Source: Fidelibacterota bacterium (GTDB lineage Bacteria; Fidelibacterota; Marinisomatia; Marinisomatales; UBA1611). Taken from it: a stretch of DNA of 35,654 bases. Made by a program: the position numbers and the translations under genes. Shown here one piece after another: positions 25,584 through 34,194 of this stretch (the first letter of the stretch is position 1; the number at the start of each line of letters is the position of its first letter). The notes under the pieces are model-generated. The model saw only the letters and a list, made by a program, of their open reading frames with translations, did no database searches and had not been told where the DNA came from. The stretch is taken from positions 1 to 35,654 of the forward strand of contig PAPB01000005.1 in assembly GCA_002708715.1 (NCBI GenBank). Direction: 5' to 3'.

Positions 25584-26983
25584 ACACCTTTCAATACTGA
25601 CAGATAATTAGTTGTCCCAGGTACACCGACAGGAACACCGCCAGTTATTACATATTTCTCATTTTTTCTTAATGTTTTCTTTCCCATTAACATTGCATTA
25701 ACAATTAACGGAATATCATCAGACGTATTGTAATTTTCTACTAAGAGAGGACTCACACCCCAAACTATTCCCAACTGTCTACAGGTTTCTTTAAATGGGG
25801 TCATAGCAATAATTTTAGCGGATGGTCTATATCTAGAAACCATGCGGGCTGTGCTACCACTATGTGTCATTGTAATAATCTTATTTATTCTCTGTTTAGA
25901 AGCAACTGTGCAAGCGGCGTGACTTATAGCCTGAGCAGTATTGAGCCTCTTTTTACTTATATCCTTTATAAAGTTTTTATAATTAATATTTTGTTCTGTT
26001 TCAAGAATCACACGGCTTAATACTTTTATGACTTTTACAGGGTGTTTTCCAACAGCCGTTTCACCAGTAACCATTAAAGCATCGGCACCATCTAATATTG
26101 CATTTGCTATATCACTTACCTCAGCGCGTGTGGGAACCGGTCTTTTAGTCATGGAATCTAAAATCTGAGTTGCAAGAACAACTGGTTTCCCAGCTTTGAT
26201 TGCTCTTTTTATCACTTTTTTTTGAATCCCGGGAACTTGCTCTAAGGGTAGCTCAACCCCTAGATCCCCCCTGGCAACCATTACGGCATCAAAGGTGTCA
26301 ATAATATCATTCATCTTTTTTACAGCCTCCCACTTTTCAATTTTTGCTAAAACAGGAGTGCTGTGTCCACTTTTTTTTATTTCATTTTTAAGCAATGTAT
26401 AATCAGAAGGAGACCTAACGAATGAAAGAGCGATCCAGTCTGCTCCTTTTTTTAAGGCTAGTTGAAGATCCTCTTTATCTTGATCTGTAAGTGATGGAAG
26501 GTCTAGTTCTATTCCTGGGAAATTAATTCCTTTTCTTTGTTCAACAATACCATCAAACAAAGCTATGCAGGATAAAGTTTGATTAGAAATTGATTTTTCT
26601 ACTTCTAATGATATCTTCCCATCATCGATAAGAACCCTAGCTCCTTTTTTTACTTTTTGAAATTTTATACCCCCAGAAATAGGAATTACGTTTTTTCCAA
26701 TTTTCTCACTACTAATATATAAAAGCTCACCTTTTTTAATTGAAATGGGATTCTCAAGCCTCTTCACTCTTATCTTTGGACCCGCTAAATCAGCTAAGAG
26801 AGTAGGGCGGATACCAGATTTTAATCGATAAGATTTAATAAGATCAAAACACTTGGATTTTTCGCTTTTGCTCCCATGTGATAGATTAACTCTAAAACAA
26901 GTCACCCCACTATCAATTAAACACTGTATTTTATCTTTACTAAAACAACTTGGACCAACTGTTGCAATAATTTTAGTCTTCAT
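25580..26983 (-). CDS. pyk: Pyruvate kinase
   Basis: The 467-residue glycolytic enzyme transfers phosphate from phosphoenolpyruvate to ADP. It has IIATVGPSC at the N-terminus, RVNLSHG at 31-37, the ADLAGPKIRV substrate/metal motif (64-73), catalytic Lys214 and metal-binding Glu216 in LAKIEKWEA, and Asp240 in VARGDLGVELP. The DGADALMVTGETAVGKHP signature follows. Length is usual for the bacterial enzyme, with no extra C-terminal phosphohistidine domain. The B domain (about 70-165) is complete. It is 42 bases downstream of apaG and probably shares its transcript. Confidence 0.97.
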   Translation of the reverse strand: MKTKIIATVGPSCFSKDKIQCLIDSGVTCFRVNLSHGSKSEKSKCFDLIKSYRLKSGIRPTLLADLAGPKIRVKRLENPISIKKGELLYISSEKIGKNVIPISGGIKFQKVKKGARVLIDDGKISLEVEKSISNQTLSCIALFDGIVEQRKGINFPGIELDLPSLTDQDKEDLQLALKKGADWIALSFVRSPSDYTLLKNEIKKSGHSTPVLAKIEKWEAVKKMNDIIDTFDAVMVARGDLGVELPLEQVPGIQKKVIKRAIKAGKPVVLATQILDSMTKRPVPTRAEVSDIANAILDGADALMVTGETAVGKHPVKVIKVLSRVILETEQNINYKNFIKDISKKRLNTAQAISHAACTVASKQRINKIITMTHSGSTARMVSRYRPSAKIIAMTPFKETCRQLGIVWGVSPLLVENYNTSDDIPLIVNAMLMGKKTLRKNEKYVITGGVPVGVPGTTNYLSVLKGV

Positions 26984-27025
26984 TACATTTACAATAAAAT
27001 ATATGTTTAGTTATTATTAAAAAAA

Positions 27026-27397
27026 TCAATTTAAAAATTGAGGTGCTATCAATTTAAATGGAGAAATAATTGCATCAAACTCTAACCCTGATTCTGTAAC
27101 CATTCGATAACTGCCTTCCATAAATCCAACGGGCGTAGGGAGCGGACAGAAACTAGTATATTCAAAAAAGTTGTCTGGGAGAATTGTAGGGGTTTTACCG
27201 ATTACACCTGGACCATGAATGTCTTCTGAATTTCCTTGTCCATCTGTAATATGCCAATAACGACTTAACAATTTGATGTTTTCTTTTGATTGATTAATAA
27301 TCTTAATTTTATATGAAAAAAAATAATAAGAATTCAAAGGATTTGATCTTTTTGGCAAATATTCTGGAAAAGTTTGTATTTTTATGTGGTTTTTCAA
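27026..27397 (-). CDS. apaG: ApaG family protein (DUF525)
   Basis: The 123-residue product is a single ApaG fibronectin-like domain. It shows FSYKIKIINQSKENIKLLSRYWHITDG, then GPGVIGKTPTILPDNFFEYTSFCPLPTPVGFMEGSY, the family core. ApaG was linked to Co2+/Mg2+ resistance in Salmonella and occurs as a domain in F-box and polymerase-delta-interacting proteins; its biochemical role is not settled. There is no ATG in the first two thirds of the frame. The start is a TTG at 27397, with AAAGGA about 14 bases upstream, rather far for a ribosome site, and a stop codon lies in frame four codons before. It probably leads pyruvate kinase in a two-gene operon. Confidence 0.9.
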   Translation of the reverse strand: MKNHIKIQTFPEYLPKRSNPLNSYYFFSYKIKIINQSKENIKLLSRYWHITDGQGNSEDIHGPGVIGKTPTILPDNFFEYTSFCPLPTPVGFMEGSYRMVTESGLEFDAIISPFKLIAPQFLN

Positions 27398-27459
27398 TAA
27401 ATAAAATTAATTCCTTTATCTTTGCCATCCCACGTATTCCATAATAATTTTTATTCCAT
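27398..27459. promoter_or_regulatory. Divergent promoter region between apaG and M28 peptidase genes
   Basis: This 62-base AT-rich spacer lies between opposite starts. On the plus strand a TTGCCA (27422-27427) could be a -35, but any -10 at the right distance leaves almost no leader. No convincing minus-strand promoter was seen. Confidence 0.3.
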
Positions 27460-29256
27460 ATGAATGAATCGAGTCGATCAATTTATGCCTTTATTTCACT
27501 TCTATTGCTTATAGGGTTTTTAATAATAAACAAAAGCAAAGAACCTTCAAAAAACATTACTGAAGATGAAATAATGAATCATATTCGTTATTTGTCCCAT
27601 GAAAACCGAGGTGGAAGATTACCTGGATCTAGAGGAAGTAAAGATGCAATTGCTTATTTAATAAAAAATTTCAAATCCTATAACGTACAACCAGCTTTTG
27701 AGAATTCCTTTACACAACCATTTAATATTAAAACAGGAGTTTTTCTTGGAGATAAAAACAATCTGATAATTAATAAGGACACCCTTGATGTTGAAATTGA
27801 TTATACACCTCTTTCTTTTTCAGCAAATGGTCATTTTTTATCCGAAGCAGTTTTTGTTGGGTATGGATTTCAAATACTAGAAAAAGAATTAAAATGGGAT
27901 GACTATAACGGTATAAACGTTAAAGACAAATGGGTTATAATTATGAGAAATAGCCCTGAAAGAAACAATCAACATTCTATATACTCCAAACATTCAACAA
28001 TGCATAAAAAAATGTTAGTCGCCAGAGATAATGGGGCAAAAGGAGTAATTTTTGTTTCACAAATAGAAGATGAAGAATTATATCCATTGCAATACATACC
28101 AGAATATAAAAATGATATTATTCCAGCTTTAATTTTATCTAACGATAAAGCCGATAAAATATTTAATAGGGTTGGTTGGAGTCGTAAACAAATTCAAAAA
28201 ACAATGAATCAAAATCTTCAACCCTTAAACTTTCAATTAGGAAATCTAAAAATTGATGCTACAATTACCCTTGATCCAGAAATAACAAGAGGAGCTAATA
28301 TAGTCGGAAAAATTTATAGCGGGAATAGAAGATTTCGAGATGAATATATTGTTATAGGCGCACATTTTGACCATATTGGATTCGGAGGTGATGGTTCAGG
28401 TTCAAGAAAGCCAGACGAAGAAATACTTCACCCTGGCGCTGATGACAATGCTTCTGGAGTTGCTGGATTACTCGAATTAGCACAAAAACTTTCATCACAA
28501 AAAAATCGTTTAAAAAGAAGTGTTTTGTTAATTGGTTTTGATGCAGAAGAAAAAGGACTGTTGGGAGCAAAACATTTTTTAAAAAACTCTCCTGTTAATC
28601 TTAAAAACATAACAACTATGATTAATATGGACATGATAGGTAGAATGTCAGACTCTACTTATACCGTTGGTGGCGTAGGGACTTCACCTGTTTTTGAACC
28701 ACTTTTAGATAGTTTAAAAAACGGACGTTTATTTATACTTAATATGAACAAACCTGGTTTTGGGCCAAGTGATCATGCAGCTTTTTATTCAGAAAACATC
28801 CCTGTTTTATTTTTCTTTAGCGGCTTTCATAATGAATACCATACACCAGACGATACATGGAAACTTATAAACCTTAAAGGGCAAAAGCAGATTCTAGATC
28901 TAATTTATGACTTGGTTTTTTATCTTTCTAGAACACCAGAAAGAACGGTTTTCCAAGAAGCAGGACCAAAAACAGGGCAAATGGGCACACCACGAAAATT
29001 TAATGTCACCTTAGGTATTATGCCCTCTTATGGAAGCATGCAAATAGGGTTAGAGGTAGATGGAATTTCAAAAAAAAATGGACCTGGAGCTAAAGCAGGA
29101 ATTCAAAAAGGTGATATAATTAAATCCATAAACAATAAAACTATAAATGATATTTATGAGTACATGGATAGATTAAGTGTTATAAAACCTGGAATGACTG
29201 TTCCGATGGTTATAGAGAGAAATGGAGAAAAAATAAATTTAAATGTGACTTTTTAA
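27460..29256 (+). CDS. Exported M28 zinc aminopeptidase with PA and PDZ domains
   Basis: The 598-residue exported or membrane-anchored peptidase has an N-terminal hydrophobic helix (about 9-24). A protease-associated (PA) insert lies at about 115-245. The M28 catalytic domain shows His302 in GAHFDH, the ADDNASG motif (327-333), Glu363/Glu364 in DAEEKGLLG, Asp391 in NMDMIGR, and His461 in YHTPDDTW. These are the five zinc ligands plus the general base of a two-zinc aminopeptidase. A C-terminal PDZ domain (about 515-598, GAKAGIQKGDIIKSINNKTI) completes a known architecture. It likely trims peptides in the periplasm, feeding importers such as the one at 11559-16525; that link is inference. It is monocistronic: 62 bases of spacer upstream and a convergent neighbour five bases downstream. 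Confidence 0.93.
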   Translation: MNESSRSIYAFISLLLLIGFLIINKSKEPSKNITEDEIMNHIRYLSHENRGGRLPGSRGSKDAIAYLIKNFKSYNVQPAFENSFTQPFNIKTGVFLGDKNNLIINKDTLDVEIDYTPLSFSANGHFLSEAVFVGYGFQILEKELKWDDYNGINVKDKWVIIMRNSPERNNQHSIYSKHSTMHKKMLVARDNGAKGVIFVSQIEDEELYPLQYIPEYKNDIIPALILSNDKADKIFNRVGWSRKQIQKTMNQNLQPLNFQLGNLKIDATITLDPEITRGANIVGKIYSGNRRFRDEYIVIGAHFDHIGFGGDGSGSRKPDEEILHPGADDNASGVAGLLELAQKLSSQKNRLKRSVLLIGFDAEEKGLLGAKHFLKNSPVNLKNITTMINMDMIGRMSDSTYTVGGVGTSPVFEPLLDSLKNGRLFILNMNKPGFGPSDHAAFYSENIPVLFFFSGFHNEYHTPDDTWKLINLKGQKQILDLIYDLVFYLSRTPERTVFQEAGPKTGQMGTPRKFNVTLGIMPSYGSMQIGLEVDGISKKNGPGAKAGIQKGDIIKSINNKTINDIYEYMDRLSVIKPGMTVPMVIERNGEKINLNVTF

Positions 29257-29261
29257 GTTAT

Positions 29262-30161
29262 CTACCAGGCATCCATATTTATCGTTTCATCGGGGGCCCA
29301 ATTATTTTTTTTATACATTTGAATACGGTCCCTTTCCATTTCAGTTACTGAATCACTTCTATAATTACGAACTCCTGTACTTCTTTCACGAATCCTTTCA
29401 GTAAGCTCAAGTACTGCCATCACATAATTATCTGCATGATTGTAGGCATAAATTGATTTATATATGTCTCCGCTTTTCTTGTAGTTATTGCTGTTTCGTT
29501 TGTAACCATTCATTCTAAGATAATTAGCTATACTACCTAAAACATCTGGCCAACTATAGGGCTCCCTAACACCATTTTCATTAAAATCAACAGAGTATTG
29601 TATAAAACTAGATGGAATAAATTGACCAAATCCAAATGCACCAGCATAAGAGCCACCAATCTCTTGCGGATCAAGTTGATCATTATAACAATACTTTAAA
29701 AACTCAGCAAGTTCTCTTGTCGCCCACTTGCTTCTTCTTGGGATCTCATGTATTTGTGAGTAGAGAGCATTAAACACCGAATACTGTGAGTGATGTATTC
29801 CATAGTTACTTTCTACGCCCGCAATTGTTACAACAACAAAAGGATCAACTCCATATTTTTTCGCTACGTCACCTATTAATTTTTTGTTTTCAGAAAAAAA
29901 CTTAGCTCCTGCTGATATCCTAGATTCTTTAACAAAAATCTTTCTGTATTCTGTCCATGCCTTTTTCTCGTATGGTTTCGCAAAACGCTCAGCTATTACT
30001 TTATGTATTTCTAATTTATCATGAGAAAAGGCCTCTCTTACAAATGCACTTGGGATTGATCCATTTAATTTTTCTAAAACTAATTTATAGGCAATATCTT
30101 CCTCAAAATTTTGAGAAAAAACATAAGTTAATAAAAAAAATATTTTAATTAGTTGTTTCAT
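29262..30161 (-). CDS. MltB-like lytic murein transglycosylase
   Basis: The 299-residue exported enzyme cleaves the glycan strand of peptidoglycan, forming 1,6-anhydro ends. A signal peptide spans about 1-16. The catalytic Glu117 is in IAGVESNYG, and the rest of the SLT_2/MltB core is present: GGSYAGAFGFGQFIPSSF (about 164-181), then DFNENGVREPYSWPDVLGSIANYL and the YNHADNYV stretch. There is no lipobox, so it is probably soluble or membrane-tethered by the signal. Its ATG overlaps the upstream TolB-like gene by four bases (ATGA), so the two are translated together. C-terminal peptidoglycan-binding repeats are absent. It contributes to wall turnover alongside the M23 enzyme. Confidence 0.9.
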   Translation of the reverse strand: MKQLIKIFFLLTYVFSQNFEEDIAYKLVLEKLNGSIPSAFVREAFSHDKLEIHKVIAERFAKPYEKKAWTEYRKIFVKESRISAGAKFFSENKKLIGDVAKKYGVDPFVVVTIAGVESNYGIHHSQYSVFNALYSQIHEIPRRSKWATRELAEFLKYCYNDQLDPQEIGGSYAGAFGFGQFIPSSFIQYSVDFNENGVREPYSWPDVLGSIANYLRMNGYKRNSNNYKKSGDIYKSIYAYNHADNYVMAVLELTERIRERSTGVRNYRSDSVTEMERDRIQMYKKNNWAPDETINMDAW

Positions 30162-31240
30162 TTATAATTCCATTTAGCTAAAAAAAGATTTGTGTCACCT
30201 CTTTTTTTTTGATTACGGTTCGACGCAAAAACGAGATGTTCTCCATCCGGACTAAACATTGGGAACCCATCAAAACCATCAAAAAATGTTATTCTTTCCA
30301 AACCAGTGCCATCTGTATTAATAGAGTAAAGATCAAAATCTCTTCCTTTTGGATCATGTAAATTAGATGAAAAAATTATTTTATCACCACCTGGAAAAAA
30401 ATATGGACCAAAGTTGGCTGATCCATTATTAGTAATTTGTTTTTTATTTGAGCCATCCGCATCCATTATCCAAATTTGAAGAGCCATCGGGCGAATAGAG
30501 TTTTTTGCAAGCAAATTTTTATATTCTAAAATTTCTTTTTTAGTTTTTGGATGATACACCCTCCATACTATTTTCGTAGCGTCTTTATTAAAAAATGCTC
30601 CGCCATCATAACCTAATTGATTTGTTAGTTGTACTTTGTTTGTACCGTCTGGATTCATAGACCAAATATCTAAATCTCCACTGACTATAGATGTATAAAG
30701 AATTCTACTACCATCAAACGCAATCGTTGCTTCCGCATCATATCCAGGAGAGTTGGTTAATTGGTTTAAGTATCCCGTTTTTAAATCTGTTAAAAATATA
30801 TCAAAATCAGGATAAAGTTTCCAAACGTACCCCATGCTATAATCGGGTTTTGCGGGACAATTAATATCTTTATGGTGTGTAGATGCGTATATAGCTTTTT
30901 CACATTTTGGATATAAAAAATAACCACATGTTGTAGTGCCCTGTCCCGTAGATACCAATCTAGTATTACCCGTTTTAATGTTTTTAATATATATTTGATC
31001 ACAAAGAGAGTCCCCATCGTGACCTTGAAAAATTAAATCTTTACCATCGAAAGAAAAATAAGCCTCAGCATTTTCTCCTGAGAATGTGAGTTGTTGAAGA
31101 CTTTCAAAACGTTTTTCTTCCTTTTGGATAAATTCATTTTGATAGTTGATTATACCATTGTTTTTTTTATTATAATAAATAGTCGATAATAAAAAAATTA
31201 TTATTAACAATAGCAGTATATAGGTATTAAATCGTTTCAT
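30158..31240 (-). CDS. TolB-like beta-propeller protein, membrane-anchored
   Basis: The 360-residue product has an N-terminal membrane helix (about 8-24) and no lipobox, then six or so WD40-like/TolB beta-propeller repeats. Each has the PDG or FDG turn followed by DLY/DIW strands: SFDGKDLIFQG, AFDGSRILYTS, NKDATKIVWRV, FPGGDKIIFSS, SPDGEHLVFAS, with NPDGTNKVQLTNQ and NTDGTGLERITFF between them. It resembles the periplasmic TolB propeller but lacks the TolB N-terminal domain, and no Tol-Pal gene is adjacent. The likely role is protein or peptide binding in the periplasm. It overlaps the MltB-like gene by four bases, so the pair probably functions together in the wall. Confidence 0.82.
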   Translation of the reverse strand: MKRFNTYILLLLIIIFLLSTIYYNKKNNGIINYQNEFIQKEEKRFESLQQLTFSGENAEAYFSFDGKDLIFQGHDGDSLCDQIYIKNIKTGNTRLVSTGQGTTTCGYFLYPKCEKAIYASTHHKDINCPAKPDYSMGYVWKLYPDFDIFLTDLKTGYLNQLTNSPGYDAEATIAFDGSRILYTSIVSGDLDIWSMNPDGTNKVQLTNQLGYDGGAFFNKDATKIVWRVYHPKTKKEILEYKNLLAKNSIRPMALQIWIMDADGSNKKQITNNGSANFGPYFFPGGDKIIFSSNLHDPKGRDFDLYSINTDGTGLERITFFDGFDGFPMFSPDGEHLVFASNRNQKKRGDTNLFLAKWNYK

Positions 31241-31383
31241 TTATAAATATTAAGTGCCAAAAAATTAATTAAAATATTAATGCAACAAGAGTCTCTTTTG
31301 TTTTTTTATCTTTAACAACCGTACTTTTGATTCATAAATTATATTGAGTACCTTTATAAAAACCTTCATATATTAATTTTTTA
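31241..31383. promoter_or_regulatory. Divergent spacer between TolB-like and desaturase genes
   Basis: This 143-base stretch is very AT-rich, with no hairpin, tRNA or small reading frame of note. TTGATT (31328-31333) and TTGAGT (31344-31349) on the plus strand are possible -35 boxes, but no matching -10 at 16-18 bases is convincing. The longest intergenic region in the window, it presumably holds both promoters. Confidence 0.3.
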
Positions 31384-32304
31384 ATGAAACAAAAAAAAAC
31401 ATCAAATAACATAATAAAATCTGAAAACATAAAAAATCTAATGGTTTTAGAACACCGATATTTACTGAAAATCATTTTGTTGTTGTTTTTTTATATTTTA
31501 GCTGCATACTTTTCTATTTATTTTTATGATTTTTTTGGTTTCTATGGATATTGGATCTCCATACCTCTTTATATTCTTGCTGGAGCATCGCTACATGCTA
31601 TCTGTCTTTTCACACACGAAGGTGTTCACGGAACACTGCACAAGCAAATCTGGGTTAATAACTTCATTGGTAGTGTGTCTGGATATCTTGTTCTCCAATC
31701 ACTAGCAGGATACCGAGTCTTACATCTTAAACACCACACCTATTTAAACATTGAAGGAGATCCTGGTCTATTAAAAACATATGTATCAAATAAATACATA
31801 ATTGCAATAATGGAATGGGGGTATTTTTTATTTGGATACATAGCATTTTTAAGCATCATACCCTATCAGGGCTTTAAACAGGGATCTAAAAAAGACAAAA
31901 TTCTCATCATTAAAGATATAATTTTTATAATTTTATTTATCTGGTTTATTATAAACATTATACCTAGAAATTGGTTAATCCATGGTTGGTTAATACCCAT
32001 GATATTCGTTCATTTTATGATGAACATCAGAGGAATGAGTCAGCATCTAATGTTAGAAAATTATCACGACCCTTATAAAGGAGCACGTACAATTAAAGCT
32101 CACCCTATTGTAGATTTCTTTTTATGTAATGAAAACTATCATATTGAGCACCATTTGTATCCCAACATACCATGGTATAATTTGAAAAAATTGCATGAGA
32201 TTATTAAAGAAGATCTCAAAAAACAAAACTCAACTATAATTTTTTCATTTAGAGAGTTTATTGTACAATTTATAAATAAATCAGTGAAGTCATTAATAGC
32301 CTAG
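31384..32304 (+). CDS. Membrane fatty acid desaturase/hydroxylase family protein
   Basis: The 306-residue integral membrane diiron enzyme has all three histidine boxes: HEGVH (78-82), HLKHH (114-118) and HIEHH (253-257). Another conserved site, RGMSQH (216-221), lies between boxes two and three. Membrane helices fall at about 28-48, 58-76, 140-160 and 175-205. The family introduces double bonds or hydroxyl groups into fatty acyl chains, sphingolipid-type bases or carotenoids; beta-carotene hydroxylases of the CrtR kind share this pattern. The substrate is not determined. It is monocistronic and its stop overlaps the sulfotransferase stop by four bases (CTAG at 32301-32304). Given the adjacent cluster of lipid- or metabolite-modifying genes, a lipid substrate is plausible. 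Confidence 0.88.
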   Translation: MKQKKTSNNIIKSENIKNLMVLEHRYLLKIILLLFFYILAAYFSIYFYDFFGFYGYWISIPLYILAGASLHAICLFTHEGVHGTLHKQIWVNNFIGSVSGYLVLQSLAGYRVLHLKHHTYLNIEGDPGLLKTYVSNKYIIAIMEWGYFLFGYIAFLSIIPYQGFKQGSKKDKILIIKDIIFIILFIWFIINIIPRNWLIHGWLIPMIFVHFMMNIRGMSQHLMLENYHDPYKGARTIKAHPIVDFFLCNENYHIEHHLYPNIPWYNLKKLHEIIKEDLKKQNSTIIFSFREFIVQFINKSVKSLIA

Positions 32305-33521
32305 AGCATCATGTACTTTCGATGATTATAAAACTCAAATTTTTTTTCTATTAATTTTTTATTAATACCATAATTAGAATAACTATAATTATGTTTGCAA
32401 TTATAATCTAATAATTGATCATTAAATCTTTTATTTAAATTGTTAAGGTCCTTGTTTTTGATGTTAGTTTTAAGGACTTTATCTATTGTCATTAATACTT
32501 TAACTGGGTTGTTTTTTATATCGTTACAGTGAACGTCTACTATTCTATCCTCTAAGGTTTTGTCTTTTCTAAGTAAACAAACCTTACTTAACCCTTTTTC
32601 AAAAACGCTAGCAACATATTGACCCAGCTCTTCAAAATTTGATTTTTTATATGCTGTTCTTCTAAACATAGAAATCATACTAGCATAAGAGGCAATAGAT
32701 TTTAAAGGGTCTCTGTGTGTCATAATAATTCGTGCTTTTGGAAACACCTGCAACAAAGAATCTAGATGCCATAAGTGCTCTGGTGCTTTTAAAACTAAAT
32801 GCTTTTTTAATGATTTTTGTGATAGAATTCTTAGTTGTTTTTTGTATTCTTCGTATGTATGCACCATATCGATTTCTAATATCCACTTCTCATAATCATC
32901 TAAGCCCAAAGCAGAAGAAATAGCAATAGACGTAAAAGAATTAAACAATAACCTAAAACATTCATCTGGGTGTTCAGCACCAACCGGGTGAATATATTTT
33001 TGTTCTGGTTTAGAAAAATTTTGTAAAAACGAATACTTATTTGTTTGATATTTTGCTTTTTTTATGGCCAAATCACCTTCCAAGCTACTCGTTGGATAAT
33101 GTAGCTCCCATAATTTCAAAACCCGATAGTCACTTAAAAAAGAAAATATGTTTTGCAATGCCGTTGTACCAGTTCTCGGTAATCCAATTATAAAAATTGG
33201 GTCTAAAAAATCATTTTCTTTTAATGAAGGTTTATTGCTAAGAATGTTTGCAATTTTTATTCTATTGGATAAAGAACGATTGAGTTCGCTTTTTATGAAT
33301 AATTGAGTTGCTGGATTTAAATCATTGGTGTTTACATTATCAATAAAACGACTAAGTGCGTTTCTAATGATGAGGCTAGTATTATCATTTAATTTTTTTA
33401 AAAACGCATTTTTGTTTATAGTACAATCAATTAAATGTGTCTTGCTCAAAATTAAAAGAAAAAAATTATATAACCTTACTAATGCAGGAGCTTTATGTTT
33501 TACAGAAACTTGACTTAACAT
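32301..33521 (-). CDS. PAPS-type sulfotransferase family protein
   Basis: The 406-residue protein has the sulfotransferase P-loop for the 5'-phosphate of PAPS, FIIGLPRTGTTALQ (110-123), and the 3'-phosphate motif RIIMTHRDPLKSIASYASM (264-282) with Arg270 and Ser275. A strongly conserved middle, YIHPVGAEHPDECFRLLFNS (176-195), is typical of Sulfotransfer_3 bacterial relatives. The 100-residue N-terminal helical part is common in this group. These enzymes sulfate hydroxyl groups of lipids, glycans or small molecules. It is the last gene of the right-edge minus-strand cluster, 16 bases after the diiron-oxidase candidate. Some members of the fold are kinases or deglutamylases, but both PAPS motifs are present here. 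Confidence 0.88.
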   Translation of the reverse strand: MLSQVSVKHKAPALVRLYNFFLLILSKTHLIDCTINKNAFLKKLNDNTSLIIRNALSRFIDNVNTNDLNPATQLFIKSELNRSLSNRIKIANILSNKPSLKENDFLDPIFIIGLPRTGTTALQNIFSFLSDYRVLKLWELHYPTSSLEGDLAIKKAKYQTNKYSFLQNFSKPEQKYIHPVGAEHPDECFRLLFNSFTSIAISSALGLDDYEKWILEIDMVHTYEEYKKQLRILSQKSLKKHLVLKAPEHLWHLDSLLQVFPKARIIMTHRDPLKSIASYASMISMFRRTAYKKSNFEELGQYVASVFEKGLSKVCLLRKDKTLEDRIVDVHCNDIKNNPVKVLMTIDKVLKTNIKNKDLNNLNKRFNDQLLDYNCKHNYSYSNYGINKKLIEKKFEFYNHRKYMML

Positions 33522-33537
33522 TAAATATAGTTAATAA

Positions 33538-34194
33538 TTATTCTTTCAAAAGGCCATTATATAAATTCCCTATAAGAGAGTTGCCCATAATTAATCCTTT
33601 TTTAATTTCTTTTTTTGATATAGGTGAGCGCCACCCATCGCTAATAAGATCATAAAAACCTTGAGCGTGTTCCACATCCAAATTTTCATGTAATGAATAA
33701 TGGTTAAGTTGGCTTTTATTAATCCACCCGCGTTCTAAAATTGCATTAACAAGATTTGCAGACATTGTAGAATAACGCTCTTCAATTATACCCATCATAG
33801 CAATACTTCTCATTGTGGTTTCATTTGTGGCACACAATAACAAAGATTTATTAAAGGACATAACCACATTGCTTGATTTACTGTTTATTATCGTTTCCCT
33901 AGTAACGCCGAATGAAAACAAAAACTTTTCAAATGTTTTTCCATGTGCCTCATCTAAATTTCCATTTCCATGTTCATCAATTATGTTTTTAAGAATTGTT
34001 TGTCGTTGTTCGTAGGTCTCAAGTTTACTTGCAATAATAAACATCGGCTTAGAAAAAAACCGTACAGCTTCTAAAACATCAATTTGACTTTCTATAAAAA
34101 ACTTTTTACTCATTGTTCCATCATTTAAAAATTTAAAATAAGGCATTTTGTTAATTGGAGACGACTCAATAAGATTAGAAATAAAACCCTTCAT
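33538..34194 (-). CDS. Heme-oxygenase-like diiron oxidase candidate
   Basis: The 218-residue all-helical protein belongs to the TenA/PqqC/heme-oxygenase-like fold, group 'iron-containing redox enzyme'. The ligand set expected for the diiron members (SznF, BesC, UndA, CADD type) can be read: Glu42 in VLEAV, Glu74 in IDEHGNG, His84 in DEAHG ten residues later, Glu138 or Glu139 in GIIEERYS, and the diagnostic His169-x3-Asp173-x2-His176 in HENLDVEH. Known members use O2 to cleave or hydroxylate C-C or N sites in amino-acid- or fatty-acid-derived substrates. The ATG at 34194 abuts the stop of the GNAT gene (TAAATG), and the sulfotransferase gene follows after 16 bases. The substrate is unknown. 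A non-redox TenA-like role is less likely given the intact ligand set. Confidence 0.75.
   Translation of the reverse strand: MKGFISNLIESSPINKMPYFKFLNDGTMSKKFFIESQIDVLEAVRFFSKPMFIIASKLETYEQRQTILKNIIDEHGNGNLDEAHGKTFEKFLFSFGVTRETIINSKSSNVVMSFNKSLLLCATNETTMRSIAMMGIIEERYSTMSANLVNAILERGWINKSQLNHYSLHENLDVEHAQGFYDLISDGWRSPISKKEIKKGLIMGNSLIGNLYNGLLKE

Noticed and set aside
31241-31383. tRNA or small RNA gene in the longest spacer
   Set aside because: No cloverleaf-forming arms, CCA end or stable hairpin; just AT-rich sequence.
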